Source of the DNA: Lithospermum erythrorhizon
Taxonomy: Eukaryota; Streptophyta; Magnoliopsida; Boraginales; Boraginaceae
Length of the DNA stretch: 64,000 nt
Direction: 5' to 3'
NCBI GenBank assembly: GCA_019722365.1
Contig: JADFUC010001644.1
Coordinates: forward strand, 434,001 to 498,000
Under the pieces are notes generated by a model, which worked only from the letters and a program-made list of their open reading frames with translations, was not told the origin of the DNA and did no database searches. Both the position numbers and the translations under genes were made by a program. This document shows, piece after piece, positions 30,438 through 40,887 of this stretch (positions within the stretch are counted from its first letter, which is position 1; each line of letters starts with the position of its first letter).

Positions 30438-30689
30438 CACGGTATAGTTGCGTTGATAGGCGTTAAAAGCGCATTTGGTCGCGTCATGGCAAATGTGGAG
30501 GTTATCCGAGATGTCTTACTCAGACGGGTCATAACCACCCCATCTGCCAGCCAGCATGGCCAGGAGTAACCGCGGCCTTGGCCGGGTCGGCCAGCAGTGC
30601 TGCATTGCAGAATCGAACTCACGCCGATGCGCACCGCAAGGAAGCCGTATCGGCGAGATGTGCCGTTAATGCGTAAACACGGTATAGTT
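30438..30689 (-). mobile_element. Candidate SINE or other short insert with 12-base target duplication
   Basis: cacggtatagtt flanks a 228-base GC-rich insert (copies at 30438-30449 and 30678-30689). On the minus strand, AGTTCGATTC (30610-30619 region) fits the Pol III B-box, about 55 bases from the inferred 5' end, which is where a tRNA-derived SINE would have it. An A-box is not convincing, and the 3' end lacks a poly(A) or poly(T) tail. So the insertion is well supported and the SINE label is tentative. Confidence 0.5.
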
Positions 30690-31424
30690 ACAAAGATATT
30701 CAATGGCTTTGTAAATTCTAAATAGGTTTGAAAATATTGTAAAACTATCATATTTTTTCTTATCGGAAACAGTAGTTAAAGGCATAATATAAATGTTTTA
30801 TGTATGAAATCTGAAACTCAAGGTGAGATATGTAAGTGCCAATGCCAGACCACGTATACGGTATATCAACTTGTCTGGTTGGCATTATTGTTATCAACAA
30901 TAAGGCTAAAAATCAATTCATGTGGGTAAATTTCCTTATATCTTCATTATTATTTGTGTCGATCTGGCTGGTGTGTGGTGGACCATATGAGCGTTTTACA
31001 CTCATTAAACGTTGTTCTTGAATACCAATGATACAATGCCACAATGGTATTACTAACTATGTTAGGATACACCATATATTGAATATATGAACATATGTAC
31101 AATATCATGAATCATAATAATTCGTAAGGAGTCAGATGATCATTTCTGAACTTCGTTCATCTTAATATCTTATAATACTTCGTTTGTTTATATTCATATG
31201 ACTTAATTCATTTTTCGTTTATTTTTTACTTGACATGATATATTATGGGTATAATAATTTTTTTCTATGTATTAAAAATTGATTTGGCCATTCAAATTGA
31301 AATTGAAGACTGAAGAGTAGCATATATATTACTTCAACATATAAACATGAGTGGAAATTTACGATATATCAACACTAAACAGTCATAGTGATGAGTAATC
31401 ACCTCAAAATAAAAGAAACATGAT

Positions 31425-32601
31425 TTATGGGGTGATGAAAACAGTGAAATGTGTAATAGTTTCAACACCATCAGTTGTATGCTGATTTTCTTGATGAAGT
31501 TCTGTCTCAATAATGGCATGCCCTTTAGCATTCTCATAGGCACCAGTCCCTCCAATTATAGCAAGGTGAGATATAGGTGTAGCCGTACGGTGCACTCCAA
31601 AGAAGCTAATGGTATCTTCTACTCCATTTCCATGGTGCTCTCCTCCATGGAAAAATGCTGTCAAAGCTAATGTATGGCTGCTTCCATCTTGGGAGCTTGC
31701 AACATAGAACCCTTGTGCTTTTCCTATGACTCCTGTTCCTAGCTCGTGTCCTTCGGTTAGTTCGTTGTCGACGACGGTGATGGACCCGAACATGAGTTCT
31801 TGGAGGCTTAAGCCGGATGGGAGATTTCCTGCTGTGACAAAGGGCTGGTTGCCTCCACTGCTGGCGACGTCGTTGTTGCCGTTGTTTTGGAGGTTGGTTT
31901 GTTGTCCGTTGAGGCCTGCAAGGATGGGGAAATTGTTGTTGTTGATAATGCCATTGATTGAGTTGAGTGGAACTCCTCCATTTATTGGGAATACTTGGCT
32001 GTTTGCCTTTGAGAATGGGAGGTTGTTTGCATTGGTAGTTGCTACCACTCCAGTAACTACCCTTCCTGATGCAGTATCAAAACAAAAATTAGTGAAAAGA
32101 TATACTTATATGATTATATAATTTTTATTAGAATAATTTAAGTTTTTAAAATAAGAATAAGATGTTATTTATAATCAAACTTTCAACATGAAAAATGAAA
32201 ACGTCAATTAATATTGATTACTGACCCGAGGGGTGGGAGCCACCAAGTATATCATGCATAAAGAAGGATAACGTTGGGTGTTCTCCTTTAGCATTTTCCC
32301 CTGACTCGGTTCCAGTCTTGGCAGCTGGAGTAGCTGCTCCAGCTGAGGCCACGACAGGAGCGTCTACTGGTGGTGCTGTGGCGACAATGGGGGTCGTCGC
32401 AGCTGGAATTTCGTCACTTGGTAACGCGGCCGAGGGAGGTACTACAGGTGGAACATCAGGAACATCACTTCCTATAGTGTCTTCTGGCGCCCCGGGTGCT
32501 GTTGGAAGAGTGTATTGTGGGGTGAGTTCATCAAGGATTCTTACAGAATTGGCACATCCAATGGTAATGAGAAGCAAAATGAGATGGAAAAGCTTAGCCA
32601 T
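31425..32601 (-). CDS. Dirigent protein, ESB1 type, 338 aa
   Basis: Dirigent proteins of this group act in the cell wall; ESB1 is needed to place lignin in the Casparian strip of root endodermis. Exons 32226-32601 and 31425-32065 are joined by a GT-AG intron at HPS-G-RVVTG. Residues 1-22 are a signal peptide (LFHLILLLITIGCANSV). A Pro/Ala/Val-rich linker follows to about residue 100, then PTLSFFMHDILGGSHPSG, an Asn/Gly-rich insert (LNSINGIINNNNFPILAGL) and the dirigent barrel (SITVVDNELTEGHELGTGVI, KAQGFYVASSQDGSS, FFGVHRTATPISHLAIIGGT). It ends THFTVFITP. I start at MAKLF; an ATG five codons upstream would weaken the signal peptide. A TATA box (tatttatatat, 32670-32680) lies about 70 bases upstream. 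Confidence 0.93.
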
Positions 32602-33737
32602 TTTGGTGTAATGCAATGGTTTGTAATAGGAGTGAATTGATACTTGACTACTTCTGATGAGAACTAAGGTATTTATATATGGTTTTGGCTATTTCAAGAA
32701 TGATCAAAAGTGGAGCTGGTAACATGGAGTTAGTATACACTATAACTATTATTCAGCCACATAATAGTGAAGCTAGCTACTAGCTAAAAAGCTTCCATGG
32801 TCTTCTGAACTGGTGGCATGGTGGAGTTAGTAATCCGTGCTTTGTAAACTACTCATCCACTATCCAGTTCAAAATTAAATCAAATTCACGTATACCAATA
32901 AACTTAGGCTCGGAATATATTCAAAATATACCCGGATGGACTCAAAATAAAAATGAATAAACTCGAAATAGTTATGAATAAACTCAAAATAGAGCTAAAT
33001 AAATTCAAAATAGATTCGAATAAACTTGTTTGGCGAAAAATACCAACAGAGCCAAAATAACCAAATCAACCATGCAAGCTTAGCCCACTCTACCAAATTT
33101 CAAGTCTAGATTCAAGAATCAAAATCAATTCCAAACTGAAATAATTATCTAATCGGGTTACCAAATAATTTTCAAGTCACCCAATTCATCAACAACACTA
33201 ATTGTCCCGACCCCACTTAGCGGATGTTAGTACCCAATTGGTGCTAAAACATAGTTGGGTACTTGGGTTCGAGTGGTTACCGAATAACCCGGTCAGGGTA
33301 GACATTTTATTGAGTCAGGTTACTTGGTTGTTTTGCGTATCGAACATTATTATTTTACTCTAGTCCTACTCGGATATCAGTTAAGGAGGTATCATGTTGA
33401 CTTTTTTGTCCAAGTATCTAGCGAATCGTATTTTCCAAATCAATTTGCACATAAAAATAAGTACAAAGTTACAAGCGAGTCGATTTTTTCAAATATCGGG
33501 TGCATAAACTTTATCGAATCGGCTAATCCCCCAAATACACTATACTTGGACAAGCTGGTCAAGTCGGATTTTTCGAATCGGGTTTTTCGAATCGAGCACT
33601 TAGGAGATCTGCTGACACATGTAGTCCCATCGTCATCACTCTTCACACTAGTGTGCCAAAACCCTAGGGTTCTACCTAAATCCAATTTCAATTTCCTCCA
33701 CATCTTCCTACGGTTTTGCTCCACCACCGCCGCCGCC
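32602..33737. other. Divergent promoter region, dirigent to SF3B3
   Basis: The two genes are transcribed away from each other. 32880-33300 contains repeat-like text (aataaactcgaaatag units, cgggttacc motifs). An open frame runs into SF3B3 from 33324, but its first 138 codons are not conserved-looking and are taken as leader. Confidence 0.45.
33658..33671 (+). promoter_or_regulatory. Palindromic double telo box before SF3B3
   Basis: AAAACCCTAGGGTT includes the perfect 12-base palindrome AACCCTAGGGTT, i.e. two overlapping telo-box-like cores facing each other, 67-80 bases before the start codon. No TATA box is evident nearby, as is common for housekeeping genes. Confidence 0.5.
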
Positions 33738-36700
33738 ATGTACCTCTACAGCTTAACTCTCCAAAACCCCACCGGAATCCTCTGCGCAATAAACGGCAGC
33801 TTCTCCGGCGGAAAATCCCAAGAAATCGCCGTCGCACGCGGCAAACTCCTCGACCTCCTCCGCCCCGATGAAAACGGTAAGCTCCAAACACTAATTTCCG
33901 TTGAAATATTTGGCGCAATTCGTTCATTAGCTCAATTTAGGTTAACTGGTGCCCAAAAAGATTACATAGTTGTCGGGTCTGATTCGGGGAGAATAGTGAT
34001 TTTGGAGTATAATAAGGAGAAGAATTGTTTTGATAAAATTCATCAGGAGACTTTCGGGAAATCGGGGTGTAGAAGGATTGTTCCGGGTCAGTATTTAGCC
34101 ATTGATCCGAAAGGGAGGGCGGTTATGATTGGCGCGGTTGAGAAACAGAAGCTTGTTTATGTTTTGAATCGCGATACTGCGGCTAGGTTGACTATTTCGT
34201 CGCCTTTAGAGGCGCATAAGAGTCATACGATTGTTTATTCAATTTGTGGGGTGGATTGTGGGTTTGATAACCCGATATTTGCTGCGATTGAGTTGGATTA
34301 TTCGGAGGCTGATCAGGATCCGTCTGGTCAGGCTGCGAATGACGCGCAGAAGTGTTTGACGTTTTATGAGCTGGATTTGGGGCTTAATCATGTTTCCAGG
34401 AAGTGGTCTGAGGCAGTTGATAACGGGGCGAATATGCTGGTTACTGTTCCTGGTGGCGGGGATGGGCCGAGTGGTGTGCTTGTGTGTGCAGAGAATTTTG
34501 TGATTTATAAGAATCAGGGGCATCTGGATGTTCGGGCTGTTATTCCTAGGCGAGCTGATTTGCCTGCTGAACGCGGGGTTTTGATAGTTTCGGCTGCTAT
34601 GCACAAGCAGAAGTCTATGTTTTTCTTCCTTTTGCAGACCGAGTATGGGGATGTTTTCAAGGTGACGCTGGATCACGATAATGAGCGGGTTAAGGAGTTG
34701 AAGATTAAGTATTTCGATACAATCCCTGTTACATCTTCATTATGTGTTTTGAAGTCTGGGTTTTTATTCGCTGCTTCTGAGTTTGGGAATCATGCGTTAT
34801 ATCAATTTCAGGCGATTGGGGATGATCCGGATGTTGAGGCCTCATCAGCTACTCTTATGGAAACAGAAGAAGGCTTCCAGCCTGTATTTTTCCAGCCTCG
34901 GAAGCTAAAGAACCTGGTGAGGATTGATCAAGCTGAGAGCTTAATGTCAGTTATGGATATGAAAGTTACAAATATGTTTGAAGAAGAAACCCCTCAGATT
35001 TTCACACTTTGTGGTCGTGGTCCACGCTCATCCCTGCGGATACTTAGAACCGGGTTGGCTGTCAGTGAAATGGCCGTCTCCCAGCTTCCTGGTGTTCCTA
35101 GTGCAGTATGGACTGTAAAGAAGAATGTGAATGATGAATTCGATGCATACATTGTTGTGTCATTTGCCAATGCTACTCTGGTCCTTTCTATTGGTGAGAC
35201 AGTCGAAGAAGTCAGTGACAGTGGGTTTCTCGATACCACGCCTTCCCTTGCCGTTTCTTTGATTGGTGATGATTCACTCATGCAAGTCCATCCCAGTGGT
35301 ATCAGGCATATAAGAGAAGATGGTCGTGTTAATGAGTGGAGAACACCTGGTAAGAGAACGATTGTAGAGGTTGGTTCCAATAGGCTTCAAGTGGTCATTG
35401 CTCTTAGTGGGGGAGAACTAATATATTTTGAGGTGGATATGACTGGCCAACTGATGGAGGTGGAGAAACATGAAATGTCTGGGGATGTTGCATGTTTAGA
35501 CATTGCGCCTGTTCCTGAGGGAAGACGAAGATCCCGCTTCCTTGCAGTTGGTTCATATGACAACACAATTCGTATATTGTCTTTGGATCCTGATGATTGC
35601 ATGCAGGTTTTGAGCTTACAAAGTGTTTCTTCTCCTCCCGAGTCTCTTCTGTTTCTTGAGGTGCAGGCTTCTGTTGGTGGTGAGGATGGTGCTGATCATC
35701 CTGCCAATCTTTTCCTGAATGCTGGTTTACAGAATGGTGTTCTTTTCAGAACCGTGGTGGATATGGTGACAGGTCAACTTTCAGATGCCCGATCTAGATT
35801 CTTAGGTCTCCGAGCACCTAAGCTCTTTTCTGTTTCTGTAAGAGGACGACAAGCCATGCTTTGTTTATCAAGTAGACCTTGGCTTGGTTACATCCACCAG
35901 GGGCACTTCCTCTTGACACCTCTGTCTTATGAAACTCTAGAATTTGCCTCTTCGTTTTCATCGGATCAGTGTGCAGAAGGTGTTGTTGCTGTTGCTGGGG
36001 ATGCATTACGGGTTTTCACTATTGAGAGATTGGGAGAAACTTTTAATGAAACTGCTATTCCTTTAAGATATACACCAAGAAAGTTTGTTGCACATCCCAA
36101 AAGGAAACTATTGATAGTGGTTGAGAGTGATCAGGGAGCTTTTACAGCAGAGGAACGTGAAGCTGCAAAAAAAGAATGCTTTGAGGCTGCAGGAATGGGG
36201 GAAAATGGTAATGTGGACCAGGTGGAGAACGGTGGTGAGGATGATGAAAGTGATCCCCTTTCTGATGAACAATATGGGTACCCTAAAGCCGAGTCAGGTA
36301 GGTGGGTTTCTTGTATCAGGGTTCTAGATCCGAGGTCAACTCAAACTACCTGTCTGCTTGAGCTTCAGGATAATGAAGCTGCATTTAGTGTGTGCACTGT
36401 GAATTTCCATGACAAAGAGTACGGAACTCTCTTAGCTGTTGGTACAGCAAAGGGCCTTCAGTTCTGGCCCAAACGGTCTTGTGAAGCAGGTTTTATCCAT
36501 ATATACAGGTTTAAGGAAGATGGCAAAGTTCTTGAACTTCTGCACAAGACTCAAGTTGAAGGGGTACCTCTCACATTATGCCAGTTTCAGGGTAGACTAC
36601 TTGCTGGGATTGGGCCTATCCTTCGATTGTATGATTTGGGGAAGAAGCGGTTGCTGAGAAAATGTGAGAATAAGATGTTCCCAAATACTATAATGTCGAT

Positions 36701-37722
36701 TCACACCTACCGTGATCGTATTTATGTGGGTGACATGCAGGAGGTATGCTCTCTATGTGCTTTGTGGATTTGCACCGAGTTACTTTCTATATTATATATC
36801 AGTTTGTATTTCTTACCATATTTGATTTCTTCAATTTTTGGTTTCTTATAATTTGCTTTATATATTTGTCTTGTTGTGTAGTCATTCCACTACTGCAAGT
36901 ATAGGCGAGATGAGAATCAACTGTATATATTTGCTGATGATACTGTACCCCGCTGGGTTACAGCAGCTCACCATGTAGATTTTGACACGGTAGCTGGATC
37001 TGACAAGTTTGGCAACATATACTTTGTCCGACTGCCGCAGGACCTTTCAGATGAGATTGAAGAGGATCCTACTGGAGGGAAGATAAAGTGGGAGCAAGGG
37101 AAACTCAACGGAGCTCCAAACAAAGTAGAAGAAATAGTTCAGTTTCATGTTGGTGATGTTGTCACATGTTTGCAGAAGGCATCTCTAATTCCAGGTGGTG
37201 GGGAGTGCATAATATATGGAACTGTAATGGGGAGCTTGGGAGCTATGCTTCCCTTCACCTCCCGAGACGATGTTGATTTCTTTTCACATCTGGAGATGCA
37301 TTTAAGGCAGGAACACCCACCTTTGTGTGGTAGGGACCACATGGCTTACAGATCTTCCTATTTCCCTGTCAAGGTACGTCTTTTTTGCTTCCATCACCTT
37401 ACTTAAGTTGCATAAGAAGATAACATATGAACTTAAAATCTTGATACCTTGCAATCATTAACATCAAAAACCCTTAACTAGCAAACATTTATGCTGTCAT
37501 ATGCAGATTTTGCTGTAAAAGGTTTTGGATTTGGTTCCTCTACCTTTTTGTCTTGTTTGATATTGACTTGAAAGAACTATGCAGGATGTAATCGATGGAG
37601 ATCTATGCGAGCAGTTTCCTGCATTGCCTATGGATATGCAGAGAAAAATTGCAGATGAACTGGACAGAACTCCTGCTGAAATTTTGAAGAAACTTGAAGA
37701 AATCAGGAATAAGATCATATAA
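33738..37722 (+). CDS. SF3B3: Splicing factor 3B subunit 3 (SF3B3/SAP130), 1211 aa
   Basis: SF3B3 is a three-beta-propeller scaffold of the U2 snRNP SF3b complex that helps select the branch point. Exons are 33738-36743, 36882-37373 and 37585-37722, all phase 0 with GT-AG introns, giving 1211 residues, close to the human and plant lengths. The start MYLYSLTLQNPTGI is the conserved N-terminus; an upstream in-frame ATG at 33324 would add an unrelated extension. Other family markers include SLAQFRLTGAQKDYIVVGSD, GRVNEWRTPGKRTI, SRPWLGYIHQGHF, YTPRKFVAHP, SGRWVSCIRVLDP and the C-terminal CPSF-A region (RRDENQLYIFADDT, EHPPLCGRDHMAYRSSYFPV). An acidic linker (ENGGEDDESDPLSDEQYGYP) sits between propellers. 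No lesions were seen. Confidence 0.97.
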
Positions 37723-38452
37723 GAACGTGGTGAAAGATGTATTTCAGGAACGTTTGTAGTAGGACCATTTTTACAACTTTGTCCTAAACAAATGTAGTTG
37801 TTTAATAGATTTGAACCTTTTCCAATTCGAAGGTGCAGCAATGGTTTTCTAATGGTAATATATGTATTGTATTTTTTCATTTTTCGTGTATTTTTCGACT
37901 ATTTTTTATTATAAAATTATCAATCAACTAATTATGTAGTTTAACTTAATTGATATTTTATATTTTTTAATATATTTTTGATTACTTTTTATTTTTCTTA
38001 ATTTATGTATGAATAACTAGAAATATATATAAAAAGAAATGAGTGAATATATTTTATTTTTAACTTTATAATATTATAATCACATAACACATACTCCTCT
38101 TTTTTTTTATAGTTATTGTTTTAGCTAATTTTTTATATTTTTTTATAATTGTCGTTTTAGGATAATAAATAGTTTTTTTACATTTTCGATATACTTTTTT
38201 TTAAAATAAACAATCAATTAATGATATTGTTTGAATTGATTGTCATTTGATATTTTCAATGAATTTTTTGAATATTTTTTCTTTTTATTAATCTATGTAC
38301 ATAGTGCTAAAACGACAAAAAAATAAATAAATATAGGGAGTATTATAGGAGTAATATTTACGGATATTCACGCAAATTGTAAGCAACAATTCATTCCCGG
38401 GAAAAAGACCAGCTTAACTGCGATTCCCTCACCTGAATTTCGATCAACACAT
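37723..38452. other. Intergenic with MITE sequence
   Basis: Very AT-rich. A MITE occupies 38092-38342. A related half-copy (attatcaatcaactaattat) is at about 37910-37930. Nothing else was seen. Confidence 0.45.
38092..38342. mobile_element. MITE, Stowaway-like, family member 2
   Basis: Starts tactcctctttttttttata and ends tatagggagta, giving inverted ends flanked by TA-rich DNA. Its core, aaacaatcaattaatgatat, is the reverse complement of the core in the other members, so this copy lies in opposite orientation. Confidence 0.55.
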
Positions 38453-40600
38453 ATGAATCATGGCGTGAATTTACCACCTCAACATCGCATCTTCTTCAAG
38501 AAACTCCTCAACTTCACTCACCACAAGAACCTCCCCATGGGCCAAAACCTCCATGCTCACCTCATCAAGAATGGTTCAGCATTTTCCTCCACTTACCTCT
38601 CCAACACCATCTCAAACTTCTATGTTAAATGCCTCCTTTTACATGAAGCCCATTTAGCATTTCAAGATATTCAACATAAAGACGTCGTTTCATGGAACTG
38701 TCTCATTAATGGGTATGCTCAAACTGGCCTAAAAGAGCCATCTTTGTCGACTATTGAGGTGTTTAAGGAAATGTTGTATCAAGAATTTCTTCCGAATTCG
38801 CATACTTTCACTGGAGTTTTTGCTGCTGCTGCTGCTTTACAGAGGCCCTTTGTTGGTAAAGAGCTGCATTGTGTTGTTGTGAAGTTGAGTGAGTGTCGTG
38901 ATGTTTATGTGGATAGTGCTTTGTTGAATATGTATTGTAAGGTGGGGTTGGTTGGTGATGCCCGTAAAGTGTTCGATGATATGATTGAACGAAATTCTGT
39001 GACTTGGGCTACAATGATTTCTGGGTATGCTTTGGAAAGGCGTGCGGTTGAGGCTGTTGAGGTTTTTAAGATGATGGTGGGTGGAGGAGAGGAAGGGGTG
39101 AATGAGTATGTATTTACTGGGGTGCTTAGTGCTTTTGCTCTAAGTGAGTATCTTCATGCTGGGAGGCAAATTCATTGTCTTGCGGTTAAGAATGGGTTGG
39201 CGTTGGTTAATTCTGTTGGGAATGCAGTTGTTACAATGTACTCCAAGTGTGGGAGTGTGAACGATGCTTTTCAGGCTTTTGGATATTCAAGTGATAGAAA
39301 TTCAATTACTTGGTCTGCGATGATCACTGGGTATGCACAGAGCGGAGATGGCTTGAAAGCATTGCAACTCTTCTCGGAGATGCATTTGTGTGGGATGAAG
39401 CTGAGTGAGTACACCCTCGTAGGAGTTCTTAATGCTTGTAGTGATACCGGGTCACTTATTGAAGGAAATCAGGTTCACTCTTATGTGGTGAAGCATGGAT
39501 TTGAGTCACAAATGTACATACTCACGGCATTGGTTGACATGTATTCAAAATGTGGTAATGTATTTGGTGCTCGAAAGGGGTTTGATTATTTACAGGTACG
39601 TGATATTGTTTTATGGACTTCCATGATAGGAGGGTATGTTCAGAATGGAGATTATGAGAATGCCATGATCATGTACTGTAGAATGCAAATGGAGGGTATA
39701 CAGCCGAATGAATTAACTCTGGCAAGTGTGTTAAAAGCTTGTTCAGGTCTCGCTGCATTGGAACAAGGAAGGCAACTGCATTCCCATACTATTAAATATG
39801 GGTTTGGCCTCGAAGTTCCAATTGGAAGTGCACTTTCAACTATGTACACGAAGTGTGGTAGCCTAAATGATGGAGACCAGGCTTTTAGAAGGATGCCTTC
39901 AAGAGACGTATTTTCATGGAATGCTATGCTTTCTGGTCTTTCTCAGAATGGAAGAGGAGTAGAGGCACTTCAACTTTTCGAAGAGATGCGTTTGGAAGGT
40001 ACTCAACCCGATCATGTTACTTTTGTGAATGTTCTTACAGCCTGCAGCCACATGGGATTAGTTGATAGCGGCTGGAATTATTTCAAGATGATGTCTGACG
40101 AATTCGGTATAGACCCAGGACTGGAGCACTATGCGTGCATGGTTGATATCCTGGGGCGTTCAGGAAAGCTCCTCGCAGCAAAAGAGTTTATTGAATCTGT
40201 ACATATTGATCATGGTTTATGTTTGTGGAGAATCTTATTGAGTGCTTGCCGAAACTATCGAAACTACGAATTGGGAGCTTATGCAGGAGAAAGATTGATG
40301 GAGCTACAATCACAAGAATCATCTGCTTACGTGCTGTTGGCAAGTATTTATTCAGCAATGGGTAAACTGGATGACGTTGAACGAGTAAGAAAGTTGATGA
40401 GCCTTAGAGGGGTTAGTAAGGAGCCTGGATGCAGTTGGATTGAGCTAAGAAACAATGTTCATGTCTTCGTTGTTGGAGATTTATTACATCCACTAATTGA
40501 AGATATACGTACTGAAATAAGGAGGTTGACTGAGCTGATGAAGGATGAAGCTTCCCGACCGGATTACGAATCAACATTTGAGGAATTTCAACCAACTTGA
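38453..40600 (+). CDS. Pentatricopeptide repeat protein, PLS class with E domain, 715 aa
   Basis: PPR proteins bind single-stranded organellar RNA; PLS-class proteins usually direct C-to-U editing. Intronless, as most plant PPR genes are. Repeats run from about residue 55 to 590 with typical motifs: KDVVSWNCLINGYAQTG, RNSVTWATMISGYA, RNSITWSAMITGYAQSGDG, RDIVLWTSMIGGYVQNG, RDVFSWNAMLSGLSQNGRG. HITFVNVLTACSH-like and YACMVDILGRSGKL elements precede the E motif (LWRILLSACRNYRNYELGAY ... GCSWIELRNNVHVFVVGD). It ends soon after, with no DYW deaminase, so editing would need a partner protein. The closest protein I recall is Arabidopsis At2g33680 (unverified). Targeting to plastid or mitochondrion cannot be decided by eye. 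Confidence 0.95.
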   Translation: MNHGVNLPPQHRIFFKKLLNFTHHKNLPMGQNLHAHLIKNGSAFSSTYLSNTISNFYVKCLLLHEAHLAFQDIQHKDVVSWNCLINGYAQTGLKEPSLSTIEVFKEMLYQEFLPNSHTFTGVFAAAAALQRPFVGKELHCVVVKLSECRDVYVDSALLNMYCKVGLVGDARKVFDDMIERNSVTWATMISGYALERRAVEAVEVFKMMVGGGEEGVNEYVFTGVLSAFALSEYLHAGRQIHCLAVKNGLALVNSVGNAVVTMYSKCGSVNDAFQAFGYSSDRNSITWSAMITGYAQSGDGLKALQLFSEMHLCGMKLSEYTLVGVLNACSDTGSLIEGNQVHSYVVKHGFESQMYILTALVDMYSKCGNVFGARKGFDYLQVRDIVLWTSMIGGYVQNGDYENAMIMYCRMQMEGIQPNELTLASVLKACSGLAALEQGRQLHSHTIKYGFGLEVPIGSALSTMYTKCGSLNDGDQAFRRMPSRDVFSWNAMLSGLSQNGRGVEALQLFEEMRLEGTQPDHVTFVNVLTACSHMGLVDSGWNYFKMMSDEFGIDPGLEHYACMVDILGRSGKLLAAKEFIESVHIDHGLCLWRILLSACRNYRNYELGAYAGERLMELQSQESSAYVLLASIYSAMGKLDDVERVRKLMSLRGVSKEPGCSWIELRNNVHVFVVGDLLHPLIEDIRTEIRRLTELMKDEASRPDYESTFEEFQPT

Positions 40601-40887
40601 ATTTCTAAGCTCGTACATCTCGTATTTGCAGAAAAACCAACAGACTCCTAGCAGTAGGAATGATAGGTGACATTCATTTGTTATAACTTTGCTGTCAATT
40701 GGAAATTGCTCTTGATAATTATTCTTTAAAATGCATGTCACACATTAGGAGCTCACAGGGTGAATATATTTTAGCTTATATATACATGTATACAAAAATT
40801 GCAATAAAGGCAATCTTTTTTTGTTTTACATGTTACAAAATAAATAAATATTCTTATAAGCATTCGTATCTAAAAGGTCGCCATGCT

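Larger units (their letters stand above)
28696..31424. other. Intergenic with tandem array and a SINE candidate
   Basis: Contains the upstream end of the DHAR duplication, a 91-base tandem array (29966-30231) and a short GC-rich insert with target-site repeats (30438-30689). The rest is AT-rich with no gene. Confidence 0.5.

Noticed and set aside
30425..30751. 108-codon minus-strand frame in the GC-rich insert
   Set aside because: Its limits cross the target-site repeats of the insert, so the frame is chance.
33324..33737. N-terminal extension of SF3B3 from an upstream ATG
   Set aside because: The conserved protein starts at MYLYSLTL (33738); the upstream part is unlike any SF3B3 I know and overlaps repeat-like DNA.
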